20,796 nucleotides of DNA, from NCBI GenBank assembly GCA_009746045.1, contig RPFO01000942.1:1-20796 (forward strand), given 5' to 3'. Source of the stretch: Mesostigma viride (taxonomy: Eukaryota > Streptophyta > Mesostigmatophyceae > Mesostigmatales > Mesostigmataceae). The notes beneath the pieces are model-generated. The model was not told the DNA's origin, searched no databases, and saw nothing but the letters and a program-made list of their open reading frames with translations. Of this stretch, positions 8,583 through 16,605 are shown one piece after another. Position 1 is the stretch's first letter, and every line of letters begins with the position of its first letter. The translations under genes were made by a program, and so were the position numbers.

Positions 8583-9580
8583 TGCAATTAATCAACAAAT
8601 TCAATCAAGACCCCATCACCACCAATATAATGGAGGACACAGACCATGATTCGGCGACGACCGGCGTAAAACGACAGTGTGAGGTTTTAAAATTACCTGC
8701 AGGCCTTGAAGGCCACCAGGAGCTCCCCCAGTGTGAGCTGGTTCCATGAGGAGCTGGAAAAATTCCAGACATTGCTGATGGCCAGGTCCATGAAGGTCTG
8801 TACCATGACCCTGGCCCAGGCCCCCCTCTTCTTGGCCTGGAAGATCTTTAGAGGGTCATATTTACCCATCCTACCCATTTATCGTCCGCCGGGCTTCTAA
8901 CGGTTTCGATATTTCCCTGCCGCGTTCGCGGCGTCGTTGCGGCAAATCCGGCAAAGAAAGACGAATTCCGCTGCACTCGCTAATTTGTTGCCGCTGTTCC
9001 GCGCAATTCCTGGTAATTCAAGATTGCAATAAACAAGTGAGATAACACAACCGGCGAAAATCCTGTCACAAATAGTCATTAAAAGCCTGAACACACACAC
9101 ACACACAGTCTCAAGAGGCACCCACCACTCCACAAGGGTATTTGTTGTGCTTTGTCCTTTTCCCCCCTCCCGGTAGACCCGGCGGCAATCTGGTAACTGC
9201 AGCATGCATGCATGCCCATGGTTGGCGCGCGTCTGCCGCGTCCACCGTCGACCGGGCGCGTGTACGGCTGGAAACGCGACATTGGCTGCTAGTACGAATC
9301 CAGTGCAGTATATGTGGTACTGCCCCAGTACCCAAAGTGTGGCTGATTCTGACCTCCGCCGGTCCAACCAGATTTTTCCCGCGTCTGGCGCGTGAGTCCC
9401 AAATTAGCAGGAGGTTTTTTGCTTGCATGACAACCCAACAAGACACTTCATAATAATGCCAAGAGGGCCAGAAGGAGGTGCAAGCGGCCAAGAACTGCAG
9501 CATTGAGAGTGCCCAGGGCTGATAGGCAGGGCCACTCTGAAAATTGTTAATTGCTTTGAGTGATTCCTGCCGGCTTTACG
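8583..9580. other. Mostly non-coding stretch with a possible transposase scrap
   Basis: About 1 kb without a convincing complete gene. It contains a possible transposase remnant at 8693-8878 (minus), a GCCGCGTTCGCGGC hairpin at 8919-8932, an (AC)n microsatellite near 9091-9106 and a GCATGCATGC run near 9201. The last bases precede the proposed first exon of the SET gene and may hold its promoter. I see no clear TATA box. Confidence 0.4.
8693..8878 (-). pseudogene. Possible piggyBac-like transposase fragment
   Basis: A 61-residue minus-strand ORF with GKYDPLKIFQAKKRGAWARV followed by a helix ending FMDLAISNVWNF and then LTLGELLVAF. The pattern 'basic-Trp-Arg-Val ... Leu-Asp-Leu-Ala-Ile-x-Asn' recalls the region after the last catalytic Asp of piggyBac-family transposases. 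TTAA, the piggyBac target, does not clearly flank it. It could equally be an exon of an unknown gene. No catalytic residues are present, so activity is excluded. Confidence 0.25.
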
Positions 9581-11085
9581 ATGTCGGCTTACGTTGCAGC
9601 CGGGTGAGTGCAAATGCGTCGAATTACGCGGCACGAATCGCGTTTCTTCCCGGATCGCTTAATGAATGGGGTTTCTTTTGCATGGATGGCCAGGTGTTTG
9701 CCCAGAGCTGCATGGATGGCATTCCGCCGCGACTGCTGATGAAAGACATCCATGCACCCTCTCCTGTCACTCTTTTTGCCATGTGTGCAGTGGAAAGAAG
9801 AGGAAAGTTCACCAGGCACCCAAGAATGCACAGGCACCTGTGCCAAGTGCCCTGGCTGCTAAGATGGGTGAGTTTTGCATGATCCGTTCTTTGCCGCGCT
9901 CGCGGCCCACCCTGCATGCAAAAGCTGCCTGTGAGCAGTCCAGTGACCCCCATGTTTGCCCTCCCTCAAAAGCTTGCTCACAATTTGACACCACCCCTGT
10001 GTGCTGGTGTGAATAATCGCGTCGTCTGCCGCGCTTGCGGCTTTTCATTGCTTGCTGAAGAGAGTAGTGCCCCCCATGTTTGCCCTGCCTCAGAAGCTTG
10101 CTCACAAATTGACACCCCCCCTGTGTGCTGGTGTGAATAATCGCGTCGTCTGCCGCGCTTGCGGCTTCTCATTGCTTGCTGAAGGGGCAGCCCCCCAGTG
10201 TCCTGGTGTGCTGCATGCCACGGGTGTTCGGTCACACAGTGTGGAATTTTTACGAGATTTCTGCTTTCTTCACCCCTTGTTGGGCGTTCCATCCTGTCAC
10301 CCGCAGTGCCCTACGCGCACTACGCGGCCCGAGACGAGTGGTTTCAAAGAATCGTGAAGGTGGAGGGGCGACTCAGGACGCCCATGGAGCAGTTTTTCTA
10401 CTCCACCAAGGCGGTGGCAGACCTCACCACCCCCCTCGGCCTGGACTTCATCTGGACCCGCCACCCCGACCTTTTCCTGGATTTTGAAGTGTTCGATTTG
10501 CCAGAAGACCACCCCGCGTTCGTGGTGGGCGAGAAGGGTCCGGGACTCGGGGTGCGGACTGTGCAGGACATCAAGGGGGAGGGGTAGGTCGATGTCTTTG
10601 TCCTTTGCAAGGTGCTGTCCTCTGTCATTCGCCTGTCATTATAGTGTCCGCACGCGACTCGGGGCTGATGATCCATCCCGTCCGTACCGCGCGTCCTCGC
10701 GTGCAGGGTCACGCTGGGGTACTTCGCTGGCGTCATCACGTTTTACCCCAAGAACGGCAAAGGTCGGCTGGTGGGCTTCCCCGAGGACAGCGATTTCCTT
10801 TTCTTCTCTCACGAGACTCCTTCGTACGCGGTGTACATCGACGCGTCCGTCGTGCGCAACTGGACGTACTACGTCAACACCGCCGAGGGTAACACCAAGC
10901 AGACGGCGAACTGCGAGTTCACCCGCGAGCCCTGGATGGGGGCGGGCGAAGTGCGCCTCGTCACCACTCGACAGGTCGCGGCGGGCGAGGAGCTGCTCGT
11001 GGCCACCTATGGCCCTGGGCACCCGGTCGAGCCCTACAAGAACAACCCGGTCCTCCGTTGGGAGGTGGTGTCAGAGAGCGATTAA
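9581..11085 (+). CDS. SET-domain protein, four exons (putative lysine methyltransferase)
   Basis: Proposed exons: 9581-9603, 9791-9867, 10307-10583 and 10707-11085, giving 251 aa. Introns start GTGAGT, GTGAGT and GTAGGT and end in CAG, and the split codons match at all three junctions. The N-terminus has a nuclear-signal-like KKRKV (residues 10-14). Exon 3 ends in the SET opening GPGLGVRT...IKGE (about 111-125) and exon 4 continues GYFAGVITF. It then has TANCEF (Asn194-Cys195), matching the NHxCxPN region that helps bind S-adenosylmethionine, and GEELLVATYG (220-228), matching the usual GEELTxDYG with its Tyr at 227. The family transfers methyl groups to lysines, often of histones. No post-SET cysteines follow. 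Viral vSET proteins are about half this length; the extra N-terminal 100 residues are unassigned. Exons 1 and 2 are the weaker part. Confidence 0.8.
9947..10194 (+). repeat. 124-bp tandem duplication inside SET intron 2
   Basis: Two adjacent copies (about 9947-10070 and 10071-10194) share CCCCATGTTTGCCCT, AAGCTTGCTCACAA, GTGTGCTGGTGTGAATAATC and a GC hairpin at a fixed 124-base offset, with a few substitutions. A third, decayed start (CCCCCCAGTGTCCTGGTGTG) follows. The duplication lies wholly between the proposed donor at 9868 and acceptor at 10306. Confidence 0.85.
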
Positions 11086-11209
11086 ATGCTCTCAGCGGAC
11101 CGTGACCACTGTCACGCCAGACTTTCATTTATTGTACGGGATAGTGCTTGTATTTTGTTCCGTGTCAAATGTGTGTTTTATTATAGAACGCATTATTACC
11201 TCGCACATC

Positions 11210-11308
11210 ATGGAAAAACACACAAAGCGCGCGAAGAAGACAGCACGGCCAAAGATAGTCGCGAGTAAGAGAGTTACGAATAGGGTAGTTACCAACACTT
11301 ACAAATAA
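11210..11308 (+). CDS. Small very basic ORF
   Basis: A 32-aa ORF, MEKHTKRAKKTARPKIVASK and so on, with 12 Lys/Arg and AATAAA overlapping its stop (11304-11309). It lies in the 3' flank of the SET gene. It may be a short DNA-binding peptide, but chance is quite possible for an ORF this short. Confidence 0.2.
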   Translation: MEKHTKRAKKTARPKIVASKRVTNRVVTNTYK

Positions 11309-11309
11309 A
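11304..11309 (+). terminator. AATAAA poly(A) signals after the SET gene
   Basis: AATAAA at 11304-11309, and again at 11332-11337, about 220-250 bases after the SET stop. Either could end that transcript. Confidence 0.4.
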
Positions 11310-11349
11310 AAGCAAAAGGGAGCACACTTACAATAAAAATGCGTGCAAA

Positions 11350-11876
11350 ATGGTATATGTGCCCGTTATGAAGAAACAATCAGGCAGGTGCACGGCCAGG
11401 ACGACACGCGGCCCTCGGTGCCGATTTAAGCCCTTGTTCGGCTCTCTGTGTGGCGTGCATGCCCGCGCGGTAAACGCGAAGAGGCACCCCATGCGCGCGA
11501 TCCGAGAAGAAGATCCTCCCATCCATTTCCCCCCCGATGGCACGATGATGACAGGTACGAAGAGATGATGGCGGCCGAACGCGTCACGGAACAGATCAAC
11601 AGCGGATCCGATACCTCTGCATGGAACGACAACGACGCTCGTGAGCTTGCCCGTCAAGCGCCAGAGCTGAAACGTCTCATCACCGCCGACGAAGAAAGGG
11701 CGGACGAAGAAATACGACGGAACGAGGCGAACAGAGACCGACTGCTACAACAGCGGCCGGACTTGGAGCACCAGATCGAGTCGTGGTTCTTGCACAACGA
11801 TTTCGAGATCAGGAAGAAATACAACGATAAGCACAAGCGGTTGCTCCTCCGCGAAGGATTCCCCGCCCCCAGGTAG
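11350..11876 (+). CDS. CxHC zinc-knuckle plus helical protein, broken at a C7 run
   Basis: The first frame (ATG 11350) encodes GRCTARTTRGPRCRFKPL then GSLCGVHAR. This is the C-x9-C-x9-C-x2-H knuckle (C14, C24, C34, H37) widespread in small proteins of large DNA viruses and phages. It reads into EEDPPIHFPP, meets the seven-C run 11529-11535, and soon stops. The frame one base back continues naturally (RWHDDDRYEEMMAAERVTEQ) through a charged, helical 100-residue tail to the stop at 11876. I treat both as one gene with a missing base. The alternative is two genes, with the second starting at Met 11565. A nucleic-acid-binding role for the knuckle is family knowledge; the tail is unassigned. Confidence 0.55.
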
Positions 11877-11900
11877 ACCTCATCCACCGTGCATGATTAG

Positions 11901-11907
11901 TTATCTC
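11901..11907 (+). promoter_or_regulatory. TTATCTC motif upstream of the HNH gene
   Basis: TTATCTC starts 24 bases before the ATG at 11925. The same heptamer starts 26 bases before the ATG of the next gene (12628-12634). Shared spacing before two adjacent genes suggests a short promoter element, as in large DNA viruses, but two cases are few. Confidence 0.35.
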
Positions 11908-11924
11908 ACCGAGAGTCATATCGC

Positions 11925-12608
11925 ATGGAGGCCCGCGTGCGGCAGTACAACGTGCACATGAGATACGTGGCCGGTCTGGCGGGGGTCAAGCGCTACCCCC
12001 CTGTCCCCCCATCCGTCGCCAAGGAGCGGTGGACGGGCGCCTGCCACCGCTGCGGTCAGGCGGTGACCGCGTCCCGCGCCGTGTTCAGCACCCCGGGCGT
12101 GTGGTCGTGCCCCTCGTGCGCGGTGACCCCGCTGGACGGTGCTCGCGACCTGCTGTCCCGCACTCGCGAGCGAGCCGAGCTGTGCGGTCTGTGGGCGGCG
12201 CGCGCGCCCTCGGACAGGCCGAGGGTCGGGAAGGGGAGCGCACCGGTGCGCATCCCCAAGCCGCGCGGGGTGAACAGCCGCATGTGGGAGTACGTGAAGT
12301 CCCGCGCCGTGTCCGCGAACGCCCGCATGAAGCGGGACGGCGTGCGGCCCTGCTTCGACTCTCACGAGGTTGCCCAGATCTACGCCTGGTTCGTGGCCTC
12401 GCCGGAGTGCGCGGTGTGCGGCACGCCCTTCGCCATGGGGTTCGGGCCCAAGGAGGACGAGCTGTCCCTGGACAAGGCCGACCCGCTGGACCGCGCGTAC
12501 TGCGGCAACACGCGCCTGCTCTGTCACGGCTGCAACAACGCCAAGCGGTTCGAGGACACCATGAGGCTGTACGCGCGCCTGATGGAGGCCAACCGGTGCC
12601 CCGTCTAG
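11925..12608 (+). CDS. HNH-type zinc protein with N-terminal zinc ribbon
   Basis: 227 aa starting at ATG 11925. The N-terminal half has a Cys4 zinc ribbon: CHRC (40-43) and CPSC (62-65). The C-terminal part fits a zinc-bound HNH/ββα-Me module: CAVCG (162-166), LSLDKADP (Asp183), AYCGNTRLLC (Asn195) and CHGCNNAKR (200-208). In HNH nucleases the Asp-x-x-x-Asp/His stretch and the late Asn/His bind metal and cut DNA. Here the first catalytic His of the usual 'DH' pair is not present; Asp183-Lys184 stands in its place, so cleavage activity is uncertain. Such stand-alone HNH proteins are common in phages and giant viruses. The gene ends 45 bases before the SNase-like gene on the same strand, and both have TTATCTC about 25 bases before their ATG. 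Confidence 0.72.
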   Translation: MEARVRQYNVHMRYVAGLAGVKRYPPVPPSVAKERWTGACHRCGQAVTASRAVFSTPGVWSCPSCAVTPLDGARDLLSRTRERAELCGLWAARAPSDRPRVGKGSAPVRIPKPRGVNSRMWEYVKSRAVSANARMKRDGVRPCFDSHEVAQIYAWFVASPECAVCGTPFAMGFGPKEDELSLDKADPLDRAYCGNTRLLCHGCNNAKRFEDTMRLYARLMEANRCPV

Positions 12609-12627
12609 TCTAGTATCATCCAATCAA

Positions 12628-12634
12628 TTATCTC
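12628..12634 (+). promoter_or_regulatory. TTATCTC motif upstream of the SNase-like gene
   Basis: The second copy of the heptamer, 26 bases before ATG 12654, in an AT-rich 45-base gap between GC-rich genes. Confidence 0.35.
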
Positions 12635-12653
12635 GCTTGCTTAGTATAACACG

Positions 12654-13190
12654 ATGTCGTTCGCGCGATTGCTGAAGACCGTTAGCTCCGGACTGATGCC
12701 GCGGGACCGCGAGACCGCGCCCGACCTGGCTACGTTGACGAACAGCGAGGTGAAGCCCTTCTCCTTTTACGGGCTGGTGTTCAAAGAGTGCAAGGTGTGC
12801 CAGGTGTGCGACGGGGACACGGTTAAAATAATCACGCTGAACCCCTGGACACGCCAGCCTATGAAGGTGACCGTCCGGCTGCTGGGTATCGACACGGAAG
12901 AGCTGAAGCCGTTCCGCTACGTCCCGCAGAGGGACGCTATTATACAACGCGCGAGACTGGCCAGAAAGAGACTGCTCCAGCTGACCACCAACGTCTCGTG
13001 GGACGACCACGACGAGGGGATGAGCCAGGCGGACATACAGGAGAGAGTGGACAAAAACACGAAGATCCTGGAGCTGCGCTGTCACTCCAACGACGCGTTC
13101 GGTCGCGTGCTGGGCTGGTTGGTGGACAAGGACACCAACCTGTGCATCAACGAGGTCATGCGAGCCGAGGGACACTGCAAGGCCCTCTAG
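12654..13190 (+). CDS. Staphylococcal-nuclease-like (SNase/thermonuclease) protein
   Basis: 178 aa from ATG 12654. The SNase OB-fold signature is clear: CDGDTVK (Asp53, Asp55, Thr56), VTVRLLGIDTEELKP (Arg75, Asp80, Glu82/83) and AFGRVLGWL (Arg151). These match the calcium-binding and catalytic Asp, Arg, Glu and Arg of micrococcal nuclease, in order, so an active Ca-dependent nuclease is plausible. An insertion of about 25 charged residues (115-140, SWDDHDEGMSQADIQERVDK) separates the helix from the GR strand. The C-terminus ends with INEVMRAEGH, the usual last helix of the family. No signal peptide is present, so it acts inside the cell. SNase-like proteins are known from several giant-virus groups and from eukaryotes. 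Confidence 0.9.
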   Translation: MSFARLLKTVSSGLMPRDRETAPDLATLTNSEVKPFSFYGLVFKECKVCQVCDGDTVKIITLNPWTRQPMKVTVRLLGIDTEELKPFRYVPQRDAIIQRARLARKRLLQLTTNVSWDDHDEGMSQADIQERVDKNTKILELRCHSNDAFGRVLGWLVDKDTNLCINEVMRAEGHCKAL

Positions 13191-13196
13191 CTATAC

Positions 13197-13385
13197 CAAC
13201 AGCGCAAGACATAGAAAATGAACTTGGGTACACATTAGACAAATTAAGGCAAAAAATAGCCATTGAAAATGGTTGGGATGTCAATAATATGCCTGCTGAC
13301 TGGGAATTAATAATAGATGGTCTACATCAGATCTCAAGAGAAAAAGATAACCCAGTTGCCTTTAAAAGCGTCGGCCAGCACCTAG
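13197..13385 (+). pseudogene. AT-rich fragment with protein-like reading frame
   Basis: About 185 bases of clearly AT-rich DNA between two GC-rich genes. One frame (codon starts at positions equal to 2 mod 3) is open and reads like a real protein: IPTAQDIENELGYTLDKLRQ, ENGWDVNNMPADWELIID, DNPVAFKSVGQHL. It has no start codon of its own and no obvious continuation on either side. It looks like a scrap of a foreign coding sequence or an exon. I do not recognise the family. Confidence 0.4.
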
Positions 13386-13461
13386 TGCGCCGATCCAAAG
13401 AGCCGCCTATCAAAAACCACACCGACACGACGCTGCAGACAAAAATCCGATCCGGGCAAAT

Positions 13462-14871
13462 CTACTCGAGGGTGGCCAGGTCGACGAGGGTCAGCACCCC
13501 GTCGGGGATGGTGGGGTGCCCGCTGATCCGCGCGCCACCGCCCAGCGGCTCGGTGACGGTCACGTAGAGGCGCGCCATCTCCAGGGACCAGCGGTGGCGG
13601 TCGCACGCCAGCACCAGCCTGGTCCACTTGCGCGCGAAGATCTGGGTCACCCGGAACTCCACCATGTCGTGCACGTACCCCGGGAGCCCACGGACAGCGT
13701 GCGGGCAGCACCTGGACACCCTGGCGAACTCGGTCGCGATCTCGACCATGAGCTGCTTGGTCAGCGTCAGGGAGGCGGTTCCGAGGCCGAGCGCCTTGAT
13801 CGTCCGCACCCCCGTGGTGACCCGCTCGTAAACCTTGTCGATGATCTCCTTCTCCTGGCTGAGTTTGTCGTACCCGTCCGCCTTCCACCCCAGCTGCATC
13901 TCCATCACCGCCGAGTCCCGCATCTCGTCCCGCAACTTCGCGTCCGTCTCCTCCAGCTTCTCCGTCAGCCTCGCGATTTCGTCGCGGCTCTCGTCAAGCC
14001 GCCCCTTGACGGCGACCAGCTCGCTGGCCAGCTGCCCGGCGTGCTTCTGAACCTCCCTCTCGGTGATGTCGTTCAGGGCCTTCTCGATGTCCGCCACCTT
14101 CTGGGCGGTCTCTCTCTCGGCATGCTCCCGGAACCTCTGCAGCTCCTTGGTGGCGACCTCTCCCGCCCGCTGCAGCTCCAGGAGGCGCCTCTCCTCCTCC
14201 TCCTGGAGCTCCTGCTGCAGGCGCTCGACCATATCGCAACTCTCCTTCAGCTCCAGCCGCAGTACGGCGTTCTCCTCCGTCAGCTTGGATATCTCCTCCA
14301 CGCGGTCGGAGATTTCGCTCACAAGCTCGTGGTTCTCCTTCACCATCTCGAGGTGCGCGCGGTTTATGGCGACCATGCTCGCGTTGTCCTGGGCCTGCTG
14401 CTGCTTGTACACGTCGATCTGGCGCCCGAAGTCCAGTTGCTGCTCCTTCAGCTCCTTTTCTTTCTCCTTCAGCTCCTCCTTGAGCCGGTCCGCGACTTCG
14501 TTGCGCTCGAACACTGGGGTGTGAGGGCTCACCCGGCTGGCCTGCTCCAGCTCCCGCAGGCCCTGGTCGGGAAGCTCCCATCCGTTGTTGTGGAAGTACT
14601 TGACTAGCAGGGGGAGCTCACTCGCCAGCTCGGGGTTGTTAAGGCACACGTGGTACGCCAGAATTGGGTGTAGCGAGTGGCCGCCCCGCCCGGCCTTCCA
14701 CGATGGGTTTCTCAGACCGCGTTCCTGGAGCGCGGCATCCAGCGCCTCCCGGACATCCTTATGCCCCGGATAGTCCGTGAGGGCGTGGATGCATTTGTCG
14801 AGCCCCTTCCACCTTTCCATGGGGATGTATGCGTTGGGGTCGTTGATGTTTAACTGCTGCCGGTTCTGCAT
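13462..14871 (-). CDS. Long coiled-coil protein with globular ends
   Basis: 469 aa if started at Met 14871 (MQNRQQLNINDPNAYIPMER). The frame stays open upstream into the tandem array, but there the same repeat is read in shifting frames, so that part is not coding. Residues 1-115 form a helical head (SLHPILAYHVCLNNPELASE, KYFHNNGWELPDQG). About 123-345 is an uninterrupted Glu/Lys/Arg/Gln coiled coil. About 346-469 is a second globular part (TTGVRTIKALGLGTASLTL, RGLPGYVHDMVEFRVTQI, FARKWTRLVLACDRHRW). The plan resembles the 5439-6574 gene, and head plus coil again recalls the MSV199/KilA-N-like proteins of large DNA viruses; this is tentative. A structural or scaffold role is the main alternative. 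An acceptor-like TGTGCACATGCAG overlaps the start, so an upstream exon cannot be excluded. Confidence 0.55.
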   Translation of the reverse strand: MQNRQQLNINDPNAYIPMERWKGLDKCIHALTDYPGHKDVREALDAALQERGLRNPSWKAGRGGHSLHPILAYHVCLNNPELASELPLLVKYFHNNGWELPDQGLRELEQASRVSPHTPVFERNEVADRLKEELKEKEKELKEQQLDFGRQIDVYKQQQAQDNASMVAINRAHLEMVKENHELVSEISDRVEEISKLTEENAVLRLELKESCDMVERLQQELQEEEERRLLELQRAGEVATKELQRFREHAERETAQKVADIEKALNDITEREVQKHAGQLASELVAVKGRLDESRDEIARLTEKLEETDAKLRDEMRDSAVMEMQLGWKADGYDKLSQEKEIIDKVYERVTTGVRTIKALGLGTASLTLTKQLMVEIATEFARVSRCCPHAVRGLPGYVHDMVEFRVTQIFARKWTRLVLACDRHRWSLEMARLYVTVTEPLGGGARISGHPTIPDGVLTLVDLATLE

Positions 14872-14889
14872 GTGCACAGGATAATAAGC

Positions 14890-15640
14890 GCAGTCAGGTA
14901 AAGCAGCAAAGGGAAAATTGAAGTGAGCTGAAACGAAAGGGCCCAAGACAGTGGATCCAGCAGTCCTGCATTGTACAAAAAGCCTGTGAATGCCTGCACA
15001 GTTTCGGACAGGCGGCGGCAAACGGATGAAGCAGCCAGGAAAATATAAGGGGTGCTGAAAGGGTTCAAGAAAGTGGATCCAACAGTCCTGCATTGTACAA
15101 AAAGCCTGTGAATGCCTGCACAGTTTCGGACAGGCGGCGGCAAACGGATGAAGCAGCCAGGAAAATATAGGGGTGCTGAAAGGGTTCAAGAAAGTGGATC
15201 CAACAGTCCTGCATTGTACAAAAAGCCTTGAATGCCTGCACAGTTTCGGACAGGCGGCGGCAAACGGATGAAGCAGCCAGGAAAATATAGGGGTGCTGAA
15301 AGGGTTCAAGAAAGTGGATCCACCAGTCCTGCATTGTACAAAAAGCCTTTGAATGCCTGCACAGTTTCGGACAGGCGGCGGCAAACGGATGAAGCAGCCA
15401 GGAAAATATAGGGGGTGCTGAAAGGGTTCAAGAAAGTGGATCCACCAGTCCTGCATTGTACAAAAAGCCTTTGAATGCCTGCACAGTTTCGGACACCGGC
15501 GGCAAACGGATAAAGCAGCCAGGAAAATCTAGGGTAATGAAAGCTTTAAGGGCCCAAGAAAGTGCTACCAACCCTCCTGCATTGTACAAATAACTTCTGA
15601 ATGCTTGCACATGCCGGATAAGCGGCGGCAAACGGAATGT
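14890..15640. repeat. Tandem array of ~121-bp units
   Basis: Units are marked by GTGGATCCAACAGTCCTGCA at 14951, 15073, 15194, 15314 and 15436 (spacings 122, 121, 120 and 122), with a decayed copy at about 15562 and a decayed half copy before 14951. The inner copies are nearly identical and the outer ones diverged. Each carries GTACAAAAAGCC, CGGACAGGCGGCGGCAAACG and AGCAGCCAGGAAAAT. Small length changes shift the frame between copies, so it is a satellite rather than a protein repeat. Confidence 0.92.
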
Positions 15641-15969
15641 GAAGCAACCAAAAACATGATTGCAATGAAAGTGCCCCTCCTGGCCTGGATAGAAAAACTA
15701 AAGAGGCCTGCATTGGCAGGATCACAACAACTTTGCAAGGACAGCAAAAAGGCAGCACTCACCGCATTCCTGCCGGCGCTGCCCGATGAAGTCCCAAGAG
15801 TAGTAGCCATGACAATGGACATCTGTGTCCAGGCAGAGAGATGGATTGGGTTGGTGGTGACAGTGTGAAGACTGGGTAAAGACTGTGAAGACTGGCTGTC
15901 CAGGGGGGCTGTGTCTTGAATGTCTGAAGTGTCTTGGGTGGCCACTTAACATATTCCAGCCGCTTGTGA
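15641..15969. other. Intergenic stretch with no recognised gene
   Basis: The first part may be a very decayed extra array unit (CATGATTGCAATGAAAGTGC). The rest holds a short local repeat, GACTGTGAAGACTGG and GTGAAGACTGGGTAAAG near 15865-15895, and nothing I can identify. Confidence 0.35.
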
Positions 15970-16605
15970 TCTTTGGCGCGCTTTTACCGCCGCTGGCGCC
16001 ACATAACCGAGGGTGTCCCGCCCGATTACGCCGTTACGGCCGGGTGGCTGCCTCACCCCTCACTTGTGACACCATTCTGTGGTCTGCCGGGTACCCAAAG
16101 CGACACTCTTTTTCCGCCGCTGTCGTCATTCGACTGACGGTACGCCGTCCGATTTGGTCTCAAGGCAGGGTAGAAAAATAATAAATCGATTAAAAAATGA
16201 TCAAATCTCAACTTGCAGATCCTGATGAAGATTTTGTAAACAAGTGCCAGATATTTGAGAGTTGCAGCAGGGAAGCAAAAGATTCAGGACTTTCGAATTT
16301 GGCCGGGCTGGCGCGCTTCCAGGGAATAACAGCCTGAATGACGAGGGCCCCACTCCTGACATCCGCCGGTTACCCGAAGCGACACCCTTATTCCGCCGCT
16401 TTCGTCGTTCGACTGACGGCACGCCGTCAGATTTTGCGTTTAGGGCCGGGTAGCAAATCATATATGGCAGACACTCACAAAGATTTTGGCCAGATGTCAG
16501 TGGAAAAGTGTCAGATATTTGTGAGTTACATGAGGGGAGCTCACTTCGAACTTGGCCGGACTGGCGCGCTTACCGGGAATAACAGCCGGGCTGACGGGGG
16601 CCACT
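15970..16605. repeat. Imperfect ~275-bp tandem duplication (two copies plus a remnant)
   Basis: Shared landmarks, copy 1 / copy 2: GGGTACCCAAAGCGACACTC (16089) / GGTTACCCGAAGCGACACCC (16366); TTCGACTGACGG (16131 / 16408); TGCCAGATATTTGAGAG (16245) / TGTCAGATATTTGTGAG (16509); TTGGCCGG.CTGGCGCGCTT (16299 / 16553). A partial third copy (GGCGCGCTTTTACC, GATTACGCCG) starts near 15974. Copy 2 contains the proposed first exon of the downstream gene, so copy 1 holds a decayed second version of that exon. Confidence 0.75.

Noticed and set aside
9142-9503. Overlapping ORFs around 9.1-9.5 kb
   Set aside because: Low-information ORFs on both strands over a microsatellite and GCATGC run; no motif or consistent codon use.
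10484-11308. 274-aa plus-strand ORF across the SET gene
   Set aside because: Ser/Arg/Thr-rich wrong-frame translation of the SET exons; it only reaches the small basic ORF at its end by chance.
12029-12613. 194-aa ORF overlapping the HNH gene
   Set aside because: Arg/Gly-rich out-of-frame shadow; the Cys pairs and HNH order are in the other frame.
13516-14607. 363-aa plus-strand ORF opposite the coiled-coil gene
   Set aside because: Leu/His/Gln-rich mirror of a coiled-coil coding strand, a common artefact of GC-rich Glu/Lys codons; the minus strand has the organised protein.
14872-15456. N-terminal 195 residues of the open minus frame before the coiled-coil protein
   Set aside because: The same DNA repeat is read in different frames in successive copies, so it is not a selected protein repeat.
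14951-15560. CRISPR array
   Set aside because: The ~121-bp units are contiguous and similar throughout, with no short conserved repeat separated by unique spacers and no cas genes.
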